A stretch of 64,000 bases of DNA from Chitinophagaceae bacterium (GCA_016720775.1 JADKJX010000007.1:186001-250000), one strand, 5' to 3'. Shown: positions 52,053 through 61,293, counted from the stretch's first letter. The notes: generated by a model from the sequence alone, not told the origin. Made by a program: numbers and translations.

Positions 52053-52079
52053 CCCAACCCCAAACTGCAAACCACAAAC
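52053..52079 (-). repeat. GTTTGNR heptad repeat (intergenic copy 2)
   Basis: Minus strand: GTTTGTG GTTTGCA GTTTGGG GTTGGG. With copy 1 it flanks about 120 bp without a gene. Downstream, TACCTTTG at 52116-52123 may be the -7 box for the nucleoside phosphorylase gene. Confidence 0.75.
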
Positions 52080-52142
52080 AGGTATTCCTGAACATTCCTT
52101 TAACGTTTCTTACCTTACCTTTGGCGCAAAACAGAAAGGAAC

Positions 52143-52958
52143 ATGATTGCGGAAATTAACGAGGCCGTTGATTTTATTAAAAAGAATTACAGTCACAGGC
52201 CCACGGTTGGTATTGTGCTGGGGAGCGGCATGGGCAGTTTTACGGATGAGATAAAGATCGAGAAGGAAATTGCGTATGGCGATATTCCGCATTTCCCCGT
52301 GAGTACGGTGGAAGGGCACAGCGGCAAACTGGTATTTGGAGAGATCGCCGGAAAAAAAGTGGTGGCCATGGCAGGCCGCTTTCATTATTATGAAGGCTAT
52401 TCTGCCGAACAGGTGGTTTTCCCGATACGGGTATTGAAATTCCTGGGCATTGAAACACTGTTGCTGAGCAATGCTGCCGGCGGTGTAAATCCTGATTTTA
52501 AAGTAGGGGATATGATGATCATAACGGATCATATAAGCCAGCTAACCCCCAATCCGTTGTTAGGGAAAAATTATAAAGAACTCGGACCAAGATTTCCGGA
52601 TATGAGTGAACCCTATAAAAAAAGGCTTATTCAAACGGCCACGAAGATCGCCGCTGAAAAAAATATACCGGTGAAGCAAGGCGTATATGTAGCTGTTACA
52701 GGTCCTACATTTGAAACGCTGGCAGAGTACAAAATGATCCTTGCCATGGGAGGTGATGTGGTGGGCATGAGTACGGTTCAGGAAGTGATTGCCGCAGTAC
52801 ACATGGGATTGCCCGTTTTTGCCATGAGCGTGGTTACCGATGTGGGTATAAGAGAAGAAGGGGAGCCGCCTGTTACACACGAAGAAGTATTACAGGCAGC
52901 CAAGACGGCGGAACCAAAATTTAAGGCACTATTCTGCGAACTTATCGCACAACTATAA
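52143..52958 (+). CDS. Purine nucleoside phosphorylase (trimeric class)
   Basis: A 271-residue salvage enzyme splitting purine nucleosides with phosphate. GIVLGSGMGSF is the phosphate loop; VAMAGRFHYYEGYSAEQV, LLSNAAGGVNPDFKVGD and TGPTFETLAEYKMI are class I PNP signatures; the base-site Asn equivalent lies in SVVTDVGIREEG-type residues. It has the usual length for the trimeric class. It ends 9 bp before the porin gene, which may be cotranscribed. Confidence 0.93.
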   Translation: MIAEINEAVDFIKKNYSHRPTVGIVLGSGMGSFTDEIKIEKEIAYGDIPHFPVSTVEGHSGKLVFGEIAGKKVVAMAGRFHYYEGYSAEQVVFPIRVLKFLGIETLLLSNAAGGVNPDFKVGDMMIITDHISQLTPNPLLGKNYKELGPRFPDMSEPYKKRLIQTATKIAAEKNIPVKQGVYVAVTGPTFETLAEYKMILAMGGDVVGMSTVQEVIAAVHMGLPVFAMSVVTDVGIREEGEPPVTHEEVLQAAKTAEPKFKALFCELIAQL

Positions 52959-52967
52959 GTAAAACCG

Positions 52968-54969
52968 ATGAAGCAAACTATTGCCCTGGTGGCATTGATA
53001 TTCTTTTTTCAGTTTACATACGCACAGGAGCCTCAATTGCTGAATAAGATCGGTGACCGGGTGAAGAGTTTTGGCGGCAGCAGGGGCGGAGCAGATACGA
53101 TCGGTTTTGTTCATCGCGATGACAGGAAGGATTCCATTTCTATTACTTACAAATATCTTGATTCTATCCGTATCAATTATTTTGATTCCAGCATCAATGA
53201 TTTTGATAAATATTTCTCGATCCCTTCCACCTATCAATCCCTGGGAAATAACGGGGCAGCTGCTTATTCCCTGATCTATTCGCCCAATGCAAAGCCGGGA
53301 TGGGATGCCGGGTTTCATGCGTTTGATATTTACCGCTATACGCTGGAAGAGTCAAAATTTTTCAAGACCAACAGGCCCTTTACCCAACTCAGCTACCAGC
53401 TTGCATCAGGCAAAGAGCAGATGATAAAAGCCTTTCACACACAAAGTCCAAAGCCCAACTGGAATTTTGGATTTGATTACCGCCTGGTAAGTGCACCTGG
53501 ATTTTTTGAAAATCAAAATACCAATCACAAGAGTTACCGCCTGTTCAGTAATTACCAGGGCAAGCGAAAAAGATACGGGGCATTTCTTATCCTGTTGGGA
53601 AATACAATAAAAAATTCTGTGAACGGGGGCATAACAAATGATTCTTCTTTATCTGATCCCAACCTGAAAAAAAGATTTTCAATAGACGTAAATCTCGGGA
53701 ATGACAATAATACCGACCAGTACCCCATTTAATACCACTGTTATCACAGGGAATATTTATAAAGACTTTACTTTTTTCTTCCGCCAGACCTACGATATCG
53801 GGAAAAGAGATTCGGTCGCAGTCAACGATTCAACAACAGAATACCTGTTTTACCCCAAACTGAGGGTACAGCACAGTTTTACTTACAGCACGTATAATTA
53901 CCAGTACAAAGATGAGAAGGCAGATTCCATCATTTATAAAAACTGGTACGATACTACATTGAAACAGGCGATCGACAGTTTTTATGCGAAAGAGAAATGG
54001 ACAGTCATCAGCAACGATTTTTCTTTACTGCAGTTTCCCGACACAAAAAATTCCGGGCAGTTTTTATTGGTTGGAGCGAAGCTGGAGAATATAAAGGGAG
54101 AATTGAAATACCGGACCAGTAATTATCATAATCTCATTCTGCATGGGGAGTACCGGAATAAGACCCGCAATAAACGCTGGGATATCCTGGCCAAAGGCGA
54201 ATTTTATGCAAGCGGACTTAATGCAGGTGATTACAATGCGTATATCAGCATTGCCCGCCATTTGAATAAACGGTTCGGCGACATCCGTTTGTTCTTTAAT
54301 AATGTGAACCGTTCTCCATCTTTCATTTATGACAATGCATCCTCTTTTAATTTCAACAATGCAAGCATCCGGAAAAAAGAGAACATCATTTCATTTGGCG
54401 CCGAAGCAAATAACTCATTTATTAACCTGGGCTTCAAAAATCATATCATTACCAACCTGGCTTATTTTTATGATTATTACCATACCACCCAGAGCAGCAA
54501 GGTGATCAACCTGTTGCAGGTTTCGGCATCAAAAAAGATCAACCTTACCAGGCGATGGAAATGGTATTTGAATGCAACGGTACAGGTGGTGGATGGCAGC
54601 TCGCCCATAAAAGTTCCATTGGTATTTACCCGCAGCCGGATCGCTTATGAAGGCGTTTTTTATAAGAACCTGAACCTGAGTACCGGGCTGGAAATAAGAT
54701 ATTACACGCCTTTTGAAGCATACAATTATTCACCGGTGGTAGGGCAATTTACACCGCAGGACTCTGTGACCGTAAAAAACCTCCCCGACATCAGCGCTTT
54801 CTTACATTTCAGAATAAAATCATTTACGCTGTTCGTTCGTGGAGAGAACCTGAATACCGTAAGTTTTGCAAACGGCTTTGGATTCACCAATAATAATTTT
54901 GCAGCACTTCATTATCCCACCCAGGGATTTATGTTCCGGTTTGGCATCCGCTGGGGCTTTGTTAACTAA
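52968..54969 (+). CDS. Putative outer-membrane porin (Porin_10-like), frameshifted
   Basis: About 667 residues. Signal peptide (cut after FTYAQ), a short periplasmic N-region, then alternating beta strands rich in Tyr/Phe/Asn (WDAGFHAFDIYRYTLEES; FIYDNASSFNFNNASIRK; MFRFGIRWGFVN at the end, with an aromatic penultimate strand). This fits the large Bacteroidota barrels usually named putative porin. At about 53723-53726 one extra C shifts the frame between DQYP and FNTTVITGNIYKDFTF. Substrate unknown. Confidence 0.8.
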
Positions 54970-55007
54970 CCTGACGGGGATCATTTTAAACATTAACGAT
55001 GAATTCG

Positions 55008-55037
55008 TTGCTTTCTGAAAAATCCGGGTTAATTTTG
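55008..55037 (+). promoter_or_regulatory. Bacteroidota-type promoter before the metal cluster
   Basis: TTG, 19 bp, TAATTTTG: the canonical -33/-7 pair with exact spacing. The ATG at 55046 lies 8 bp after the -7 box, so the message would be leaderless or nearly so. Confidence 0.55.
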
Positions 55038-55045
55038 TACTTCAG

Positions 55046-55432
55046 ATGAAAAAAGTTTATACCGGCATATTAGCAATATTGTACCTGGCAGTTTCTTCGG
55101 GAGTTGCCATGGAAATACATTATTGCATGGGAAAAAAAGCCGGTATGGAATTTTATGGCTCCTCCAGCGATAAATGCGGCAAGTGCGGGATGACAGACAA
55201 AGAAACGGGTTGCTGCCACGATGAGTTTAAGTTCTGCAAAATAAGTGACTCACATTACTCTGCTTCGAATGATATACAACTCACCCCCGGTGATTTTATA
55301 ATTGCAAATGCGTACAGCCGGTTTCAATGGCAGGTACCTGTTGGTGATGAGTTGGCTTCAGTAAACGATCATTCCCCACCAGATCATGCGGGACCCTCTG
55401 CCCTTTTATTAAACTGCGTTTTCAGACTATAG
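55046..55432 (+). CDS. HYC_CC_PP family Cys-rich protein
   Basis: A 128-residue secreted or membrane-anchored protein with a signal peptide, then MEIHYCMGKKAG (HYC), CGKCGMTDKETGCCHDE (CxxC and CC) and a late SPPDH (PP), the three marks that name the family. The Cys/His content points to metal binding, and the family usually sits beside copper or heavy-metal genes, as here. The exact role is not known. Confidence 0.85.
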   Translation: MKKVYTGILAILYLAVSSGVAMEIHYCMGKKAGMEFYGSSSDKCGKCGMTDKETGCCHDEFKFCKISDSHYSASNDIQLTPGDFIIANAYSRFQWQVPVGDELASVNDHSPPDHAGPSALLLNCVFRL

Positions 55433-55524
55433 AATTGATCAAAGATCTGTTACATCGTTAATGATAATTAGCGATGCCTCATGCTGCATGCATGATCTTA
55501 TTATTAATCTTAAAAATTTATACA

Positions 55525-56100
55525 ATGAAAACGATCTCATTATTTGCTGTAATTATATTCAGCCTGTTCTCAATTAATACAGCTTACGCCCAGTCTGTAA
55601 AAAACGAAACCATCAAAGTGTGGGGCAACTGCGGCATGTGCAAAACAACCATTGAAAAAGCAGCCAGGAAAGCCGGTGCCACAAAGGCAAACTGGAATGA
55701 AGACAGCAAGGAACTTAAAGTTACCTATGCGGTAAATAAAACATCGTCTGCAAAGATCCAGGAAGCTATTGCAAAATCAGGGTACGATACACAGGATTTT
55801 ATTGCGGATGTTAAAGCGTACGATCATTTAAGTGCCTGCTGCAAGTACGACCGTAAAGAAGCCGGCGCAACAGCAGAAACTTCTTCAGCAACAACATATG
55901 CCTGCCCCATGCACCCGGATGTTACCAGCGACAAACCTGGAAAATGTTCTAAATGCGGTATGGACCTGGTTAAGTCAAAAAAAGAACAAATGAAAGCAGA
56001 TGGACTTAAAACCTACGTTTGCCCGATGCATGGGGATGTTACCAGTGACAAGCCGGGGAAATGTTCTAAATGCGGAATGGATCTGAAGGAGAAGCAATAA
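55525..56100 (+). CDS. Periplasmic HMA-domain protein with two CPMHP metal-binding repeats
   Basis: About 191 residues from ATG 55525 (the open frame from 55474 would hide the signal peptide). Order: signal peptide (to AYAQ), a heavy-metal-associated domain (IKVWGNCGMCKTTIEKA, CxxC) to about 90, then two copies of a heavy-metal-binding domain of the type YACPMHPDVTSDKPGKCSKC ending GMDL. These bind Cu/Zn-type metals in periplasmic chaperones. The gene is likely cotranscribed with the TonB receptor, 10 bp downstream. Confidence 0.88.
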   Translation: MKTISLFAVIIFSLFSINTAYAQSVKNETIKVWGNCGMCKTTIEKAARKAGATKANWNEDSKELKVTYAVNKTSSAKIQEAIAKSGYDTQDFIADVKAYDHLSACCKYDRKEAGATAETSSATTYACPMHPDVTSDKPGKCSKCGMDLVKSKKEQMKADGLKTYVCPMHGDVTSDKPGKCSKCGMDLKEKQ

Positions 56101-56110
56101 AATCATTCCT

Positions 56111-58750
56111 ATGAAACTGATGAAATATTTACTGATGCTTTGCCTGGTTATTCCGGGTAAAGCATCTTTCTCACAGCATAAAAAAATGCCGGGAGCGGAT
56201 ACTGCAATAGCTTTCAGGGTTTTTGGCGCATGCGAACAATGTAAAGACCGCATCGAAAATGCTGTAAAGATCAGGGGCGTAAAAAAAGCAACCTGGGATG
56301 TGGATTCAAAACAGCTTTCATTGCTGTATAACCCATCGGTTGTATCGCTTGAAAAAATACAGAACCGGGTAGTGGCGGTGGGGCATGATATTGATAATAA
56401 GAAAGCAAAAGATGTAGCATATAATGCATTGCCCCAATGTTGTCACAACCGGGACATGGCGACGATGATGGAAGCGATAAAAAAAGATACGGGGTTCTCA
56501 CAATTACCGGGTATAAAAGCGGCGGTGGATTCTACCTTACATGCAACACATAGTGACGGAGAACAAAGATCCTCTCATCTTATTAAAGGCATTGTTCTGG
56601 AAGATGATAACAAAGGAAAGTTCAGGCCTCTTTCCGGGGCAAGTATATTCTGGTTAGGTACAGGCAATGGGGTGTTGGCCGACAGCACCGGGCTTTTCAG
56701 CATCCAGCATGATGGGATGAACAGCAGGCTTGTGGTAAGCTATGCCGGTTACCGGTCGGATACGATAACCATTACGGAAATGAACGAATTGAAAATTGTG
56801 TTGGCTTCCAACAAACAATTGAAGGAAGTTACCGTTACCTCGAAGCAGCGTGCTACCTACATAAATAATTTCAGCCCCATCCGAGTACAAACCATGTCGG
56901 GCACCGAATTATTGAAAGCAGCCTGTTGCAACCTGAGTGAAAGTTTTGAAACAAATCCTTCGGTTGACGTTTCTTATAATGACGCAGTGACGGGATCAAA
57001 ACAAATTCAATTGCTGGGATTGAGTGGCAACTATACACAACTTACCGTGGAAAATCTACCCGGTCCACGTGGTATTGCCACGCCGCTTGGTTTGAATTCC
57101 ATTGCAGGACCCTGGATCGAATCGATACAACTGACCAAAGGAGTTGGCTCGGTTGCCAATGGCTATGAAAGCATTGCCGGGCAGATAAATGTGGAATTGA
57201 AAAAACCGGAAAACAGTGAAAAGTTACTGGCTAACCTTTATGTAAATGACTATGGCAAAACTGATCTGAACCTGAACCTTTCAAAGAAGATCAGCAGGAA
57301 CTGGTCAACTGCTTTGTTATTGCACGATGATTTCCTCACTAACAAACAACTTGATTTTAATAAGGATGGTTTTCGGGACCTGCCAACAGGTAATACAGTG
57401 AGTTTTGTAAACCGGTATAAGTTCGACAACAGCAGGGGCTCCATGATCCAGTTTGGCGTTAAAATTTTAAATGATAAACGAACAGGAGGAGAAGTAAACT
57501 TTGATCCTTCCTCAGATAAATATACAACCAACCGTTACGGGCTTGGTATCAATACCGAACGATACGAAGGCTTTGCAAAGATCGGCTATGTATTTCCTGA
57601 AAAGAAATACAAAAGCATCGGCCTGCAGCTTACAGCCATCAGCCATAAGCAGGATTCTTATTTTGGGTTTACAACGTACAATGCAAAACAGCAAACGGTC
57701 TATGGTAACCTGATCTATCAATCCATTATTAAAACAACCATACATAAATTCCGGGCCGGGCTCAGTTTTTTATATGACAACTACGATGAATTGTATAAAG
57801 TGCGTAATTATAAGCGAATCGAGATTGTTCCGGGAGTTTTTGGTGAATATACGTTTACGCCCAATGAGAAATTCAGTGCGGTAGTGGGGTTACGGGCCGA
57901 TCACAATAGTTTATACGGTTTTTTTGTAACACCCAGGTTGAACATACGATACGAACCCGTTAAAGGAACAACCATTCGTGCCAGCGTGGGTCGTGGACAA
58001 CGTACCGCAAATGTATTTGCAGAGAACACCGGCGTATTTGTAAGTGCAAGGCAGGTAAGTATTACGGGTGCTGCTGTAGGTAACGGATACGGGTTAGATC
58101 CGGAAATTGCATGGAACAAAGGCGTAAGCATTGATCAGAAATTTAAACTGTTTGGCAACGATGCCCTGTTTGCTGTTGATTTTTTCCGGAATGATTTTAC
58201 CAACCAGGTAGTGGTGGATATGGAAGATCCGAGGCTGGTGAAATTTTATAACCTGCAGGGAAGATCTTATTCCAACAGCTTCCAGGCGGAACTGAATATG
58301 GAGCCTGTTAAAAAATTTGAAGTGCGGCTGGCATACCGCTATTTTGATGTGAAGACAACCTACAGCGGACAATTACTGCAACGACCGCTGATAGCAAAAG
58401 ACCGTGCCTTTGTAAACCTGGCTTATGCAGTAAGCGGATTTAAGTTTGATTACACGATCACGTACAATGGAAGAAAACGATTACCCGGTACAAAGGCAAA
58501 CATTCCTATGTATCAAATGCCGGGATATTCTCCTGCTTTTGTATTGATGAATGCACAGGTATCAAAAACAGTGGGCAAAAAATATCCGGTTGATATTTAT
58601 TTAGGAGCGGAGAACCTGGCCAACTATTTTCAAAAGGATGTAATTTTAGCTGCTGACCAGCCGTTTAGTCAATACTTTGATGCATCCATGATCTGGGGGC
58701 CGGTGAACGGGCGCATGTTTTATGGAGGCATACGGTTTAAGATCAAATAA
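56111..58750 (+). CDS. TonB-dependent receptor with N-terminal HMA-like domain
   Basis: An 879-residue outer-membrane receptor. Order: signal peptide, HMA-like domain at about 30-105 (FRVFGACEQCKDRIENAVKI with CxxC), a carboxypeptidase-regulatory-like domain at about 155-245 (LSGASIFWLGTGNGVLADST), a plug domain (AACCNLSESFETNPSVDVSY, IQLLGLSGNYTQLTVENLPG) and a barrel ending GRMFYGGIRFKIK. The HMA fold repeats that of the preceding gene, so the two may bind the same metal, probably copper. The direction of transport cannot be read. Confidence 0.88.
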   Translation: MKLMKYLLMLCLVIPGKASFSQHKKMPGADTAIAFRVFGACEQCKDRIENAVKIRGVKKATWDVDSKQLSLLYNPSVVSLEKIQNRVVAVGHDIDNKKAKDVAYNALPQCCHNRDMATMMEAIKKDTGFSQLPGIKAAVDSTLHATHSDGEQRSSHLIKGIVLEDDNKGKFRPLSGASIFWLGTGNGVLADSTGLFSIQHDGMNSRLVVSYAGYRSDTITITEMNELKIVLASNKQLKEVTVTSKQRATYINNFSPIRVQTMSGTELLKAACCNLSESFETNPSVDVSYNDAVTGSKQIQLLGLSGNYTQLTVENLPGPRGIATPLGLNSIAGPWIESIQLTKGVGSVANGYESIAGQINVELKKPENSEKLLANLYVNDYGKTDLNLNLSKKISRNWSTALLLHDDFLTNKQLDFNKDGFRDLPTGNTVSFVNRYKFDNSRGSMIQFGVKILNDKRTGGEVNFDPSSDKYTTNRYGLGINTERYEGFAKIGYVFPEKKYKSIGLQLTAISHKQDSYFGFTTYNAKQQTVYGNLIYQSIIKTTIHKFRAGLSFLYDNYDELYKVRNYKRIEIVPGVFGEYTFTPNEKFSAVVGLRADHNSLYGFFVTPRLNIRYEPVKGTTIRASVGRGQRTANVFAENTGVFVSARQVSITGAAVGNGYGLDPEIAWNKGVSIDQKFKLFGNDALFAVDFFRNDFTNQVVVDMEDPRLVKFYNLQGRSYSNSFQAELNMEPVKKFEVRLAYRYFDVKTTYSGQLLQRPLIAKDRAFVNLAYAVSGFKFDYTITYNGRKRLPGTKANIPMYQMPGYSPAFVLMNAQVSKTVGKKYPVDIYLGAENLANYFQKDVILAADQPFSQYFDASMIWGPVNGRMFYGGIRFKIK

Positions 58751-58760
58751 GAATACACGC

Positions 58761-58820
58761 ATGAAAAAAATATGGCTGTTTATATTGTCATTATTTCAAA
58801 AAAGAAACTGTTGTAAATGA
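58761..58820 (+). CDS. Tiny Cys-Cys-ending ORF overlapping the TlpA-like start
   Basis: ATG at 58761 opens 19 codons: MKKIWLFILSLFQKRNCCK. The stop TGA overlaps the next ATG as ATGA. A short hydrophobic start with a Cys-Cys end in a metal cluster could be a regulatory leader, coupling translation of the thioredoxin gene, or the debris of an old signal peptide. Not conserved by any evidence available here. Confidence 0.35.
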   Translation: MKKIWLFILSLFQKRNCCK

Positions 58821-59296
58821 AAAGAACATTTTTGGTGATCGTTATTTTAGTGGGAACAATAATGGGTAAGGCCCAGCTCAGGGTAGGAGACGCAGTGCCG
58901 GAAATAGAATTGCCCGATACAAAAGACAGCATCATAAAACTTTCTTCTTTCCAGGGTAAGGTGGTGCTGGTTGATTTTTGGGCCAGTTGGTGTGGCCCCT
59001 GCCGGGCAAGCAATCCCTATATACAAAGACTTTACAGCAAGTATAAGGATAAAGGGTTTGAAGTGTTTGCTGTTTCGCTTGATACAAAAGGAAAGGAATG
59101 GCTGAAAGCCATTAGGCAGGATAAACTTAAGTACACGCAGGTGATCGACAATTCCGGCTGGCGGTCAAAAATAGCGGAGCGGTATTTTGTAGATCAATTG
59201 CCTACCAGTTTTTTAGTTGACAGAACAGGAAAGATCGTTGCCATAGACCTGGATGGAAAAGAACTGTATGATAAAGTGAAAAGCCTGGTGCAATAA
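58817..59296 (+). CDS. TlpA/ResA-like secreted thioredoxin
   Basis: A 159-residue protein with a signal peptide (to MGKAQ) and a thioredoxin fold of the TlpA/ResA type: VLVDFWASWCGPCRASNPYI (active-site CGPC), FAVSLDTKGKEWLKAIRQDK and the cis-Pro in DQLPTSFLVD. It acts as a periplasmic disulfide reductase; next to Cys-rich metal proteins it may keep their Cys reduced. Its stop directly abuts that of the convergent transporter gene, with no bases between. Confidence 0.92.
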   Translation: MKRTFLVIVILVGTIMGKAQLRVGDAVPEIELPDTKDSIIKLSSFQGKVVLVDFWASWCGPCRASNPYIQRLYSKYKDKGFEVFAVSLDTKGKEWLKAIRQDKLKYTQVIDNSGWRSKIAERYFVDQLPTSFLVDRTGKIVAIDLDGKELYDKVKSLVQ

Positions 59297-60070
59297 TTAT
59301 TTGCCTGTTTTAAAACGGACAGACCATCCAAATGCGATGTACCAATCCGGTGCAGCATTGCTTATCCCAAAACCCGAAGACAGGTCTATTTTGAGATCGG
59401 GCGTTACATAATATGCAATGCCCCCATCGAGGCTGTGTTCCGGTTCATTTTGTTTTGATATAAATCCGAATGCTTCAATGTAGCCATACCATTTTTTGCC
59501 GATGTTGAAACCGGGAGCGAAGGTATATATCCAGGTGGCTTCGTTGCTGTAGCCATCCCATTCTGCTCCGAGGTTATAACCGATGGCAATATTATCCGTA
59601 ATACTGTTCTGCATGGTAAAGCGGAAATTCGGCGCCAGTTTATCCGCCCTGAATTCTTTGGAAGCCAGTTTGGGTATTGCAAAATGAAAGATGAAAGAAG
59701 TTTTTGGGATCCATTTTTTCTCTTCCCATAAAGCAATTTTAGCTCCCACTTCCACCGGCTCTAAGCCACTTTCTTTTTGTGTAACCAGTTGATCGTTGTA
59801 AAAATGATTTGTGCTGAGTGTGGTGATCAGCCGGAATTCAATTCTTTTTGAAATGCCGTACTTGCTGAGCAGGGTGGGATGTTGAAATTCATAATCGCCG
59901 GGTTTGTTTTCCTGCTTGCTGAGGCCGAATTCCAACTGCACCCATTTTTTGGGTACAAGTACGGCGCTTTCTGTCTGGTCGGGCCGGTCGGTATCTATCT
60001 TTTCAACCTGTGCAACTGCACTTGAAAAGCAAAGCAGCAGCAAAATGTTCAGGGTGGTAATTCTGGTCAT
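59297..60070 (-). CDS. Outer-membrane transporter of the phenol-degradation MetA family
   Basis: A 257-residue protein with a signal peptide (to SSAVAQ) and a beta-barrel pattern: ETDRPDQTESAVLVPKKWVQ-type start (here IDTDRPDQTESAVLV), amphipathic strands throughout, ending WYIAFGWSVRFKTGK. The family is a general outer-membrane barrel often next to metal or aromatic genes; substrate unknown. A double TTTAG/CTAAA dyad lies at its start, so metal-responsive control is possible. Confidence 0.8.
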   Translation of the reverse strand: MTRITTLNILLLLCFSSAVAQVEKIDTDRPDQTESAVLVPKKWVQLEFGLSKQENKPGDYEFQHPTLLSKYGISKRIEFRLITTLSTNHFYNDQLVTQKESGLEPVEVGAKIALWEEKKWIPKTSFIFHFAIPKLASKEFRADKLAPNFRFTMQNSITDNIAIGYNLGAEWDGYSNEATWIYTFAPGFNIGKKWYGYIEAFGFISKQNEPEHSLDGGIAYYVTPDLKIDLSSGFGISNAAPDWYIAFGWSVRFKTGK

Positions 60071-60073
60071 ATC

Positions 60074-60101
60074 TCTAAAATAAAATTTAGTCTTATCTAA
60101 A
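60074..60101. promoter_or_regulatory. Overlapping TTTAG/CTAAA dyads (possible metal-repressor site)
   Basis: CTAAA-ATAAAA-TTTAG (60074-60089 region) overlaps TTTAG-TCTTAT-CTAAA (60086-60101), 4 bp upstream of the transporter ATG. The second dyad is 16 bp with 6 bp between arms, a form seen for DtxR/MntR-type repressors. A/T-rich chance palindromes are the alternative. Confidence 0.4.
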
Positions 60102-60115
60102 AATAAAATTAAAGA

Positions 60116-60132
60116 TAAGGGAAGATCCCTTA
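60116..60132 (-). terminator. Intrinsic terminator after the 60164 gene
   Basis: On the minus strand TAAGGGA-TCT-TCCCTTA is followed by TCTTTAATTTTATTTTT. A short 7-bp stem with a T-rich tail. Confidence 0.55.
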
Positions 60133-60163
60133 CAAAAAAATATTTTAAATGGTGGGAGGATAT

Positions 60164-61159
60164 CTATTTCTTTATTGAAGCCGTGCCTGACAGCAGCGTT
60201 TCGAGATCTTTTTCTTTGCAATAGGTCTTGAAAAGTTCTTCGGCTTTATCTAAAACCTGCTGAACCGTTAACTGGCCACGGCCGCAGATCTGTTTTGCTT
60301 TGGCCATTGCCGCTTTTTCTTTTAATGAAGATGTTTGCATGACCGCTTCTTTGATTATTTCTAACCGGAGGCCGTTGTCTTTTAATTTGCCCAGTTCGGA
60401 GATCATCCAGCTGAGGGCATAAAAACGGTCTTTGTCCAGCAACAGGAAATAGTTGCAACCGGCAGCATCTGGCATTACGTTGTAGGGAGAGCCCGTGATA
60501 TCTTTGGTAAGGTATTTTGCAAGGTATTTGGGTGCGTTCTTTGTCTGCCTCAATTGGATACATCCTTTTAATGCCTGCGGATAGATACTCAGCCAGCGGA
60601 TCATCCTTCGCAGTTCATGCAGGTCTTTCTCTACATTGTCAAAATGAAAATTCTTTTGGTTCGAAAATTCAAGGATGCTGTTGATGGAGTTAACATAGAA
60701 CATGTGTATGCCTTCCACATCTTCTTTTTCATTCTCCCAGTCAGCCTTACTTAATTTTTTCCGGACCTTTTGGACCCTTGTTTTTTCACTGCCGATCCAT
60801 TCCTTTTCGGTTAACAGTTCGTTCAGGCTTTGTATTTTTTCACGGGTTTGTGCCTGCAGGTAGCCGGTAATGTTTTTGGGGATCTTTTTATTGGCAGCAA
60901 ATTCTTTTGCAAATGCATCGTAGTAATCGATCTGCCCGAGGGCATCTTCCAAAAGTTTAAAATGGGCTTTTATTTTGGTGAACTTCTTTTTGTTGTGGAT
61001 GCCTGCATAAAGTTTAGCCAGTCCTTCCAGCATGAACAGGGGCGTACGGGCATTGTTCTGGTAAAGCCACAGCCCCGGGTTTTTCTGTTTGGAAGATCTG
61101 TCCAGGAGCGCCTGCAACTGGTTGAGAAAAAAATCAAATCTTGCTAAGCCGTTTTTCAT
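60164..61159 (-). CDS. Helical protein, possibly CHAD-like
   Basis: A 331-residue soluble, basic, mostly helical protein. LHELRRMIRWLSIYPQALKG has the His and Arg spacing of CHAD (polyphosphate-binding) domains, and the long helices with scattered Lys/Arg fit. The other CHAD repeats are not convincing, so this is a weak assignment. It precedes the ATP-grasp-like gene region by one palindromic repeat, on the same strand. Confidence 0.45.
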   Translation of the reverse strand: MKNGLARFDFFLNQLQALLDRSSKQKNPGLWLYQNNARTPLFMLEGLAKLYAGIHNKKKFTKIKAHFKLLEDALGQIDYYDAFAKEFAANKKIPKNITGYLQAQTREKIQSLNELLTEKEWIGSEKTRVQKVRKKLSKADWENEKEDVEGIHMFYVNSINSILEFSNQKNFHFDNVEKDLHELRRMIRWLSIYPQALKGCIQLRQTKNAPKYLAKYLTKDITGSPYNVMPDAAGCNYFLLLDKDRFYALSWMISELGKLKDNGLRLEIIKEAVMQTSSLKEKAAMAKAKQICGRGQLTVQQVLDKAEELFKTYCKEKDLETLLSGTASIKK

Positions 61160-61197
61160 CTTATTTATTTGAAAAGCTAACTAATAATAAATCAAAT

Positions 61198-61283
61198 GGG
61201 CTAAAGCCCGTACAGTGTTCCGTTTAATTACCCCAGCCTTAAGGCCGGGGTAATTAAGTATTATTGATACCGGGCTTTAGCCC
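61198..61283. repeat. Nested GGCTAAAGCC palindromic repeat
   Basis: Outer arms GGGCTAAAGCCCG and CGGGCTTTAGCCC are exact inverted repeats. The inner TTAATTACCCC...GGGGTAATTAA arms flank AGCCTTAAGGCC. The 86-bp unit has the same plan as those at 6294 and 19326. It lies between two co-directional genes. Confidence 0.8.
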
Positions 61284-61293
61284 AACAGTAAGA

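Noticed and set aside
51932..52053. DNA between the inverted heptad repeats as a mobile element
   Set aside because: No coding frame, no clear terminal repeats beyond the heptads, and no target duplication; only the repeats themselves are supported.
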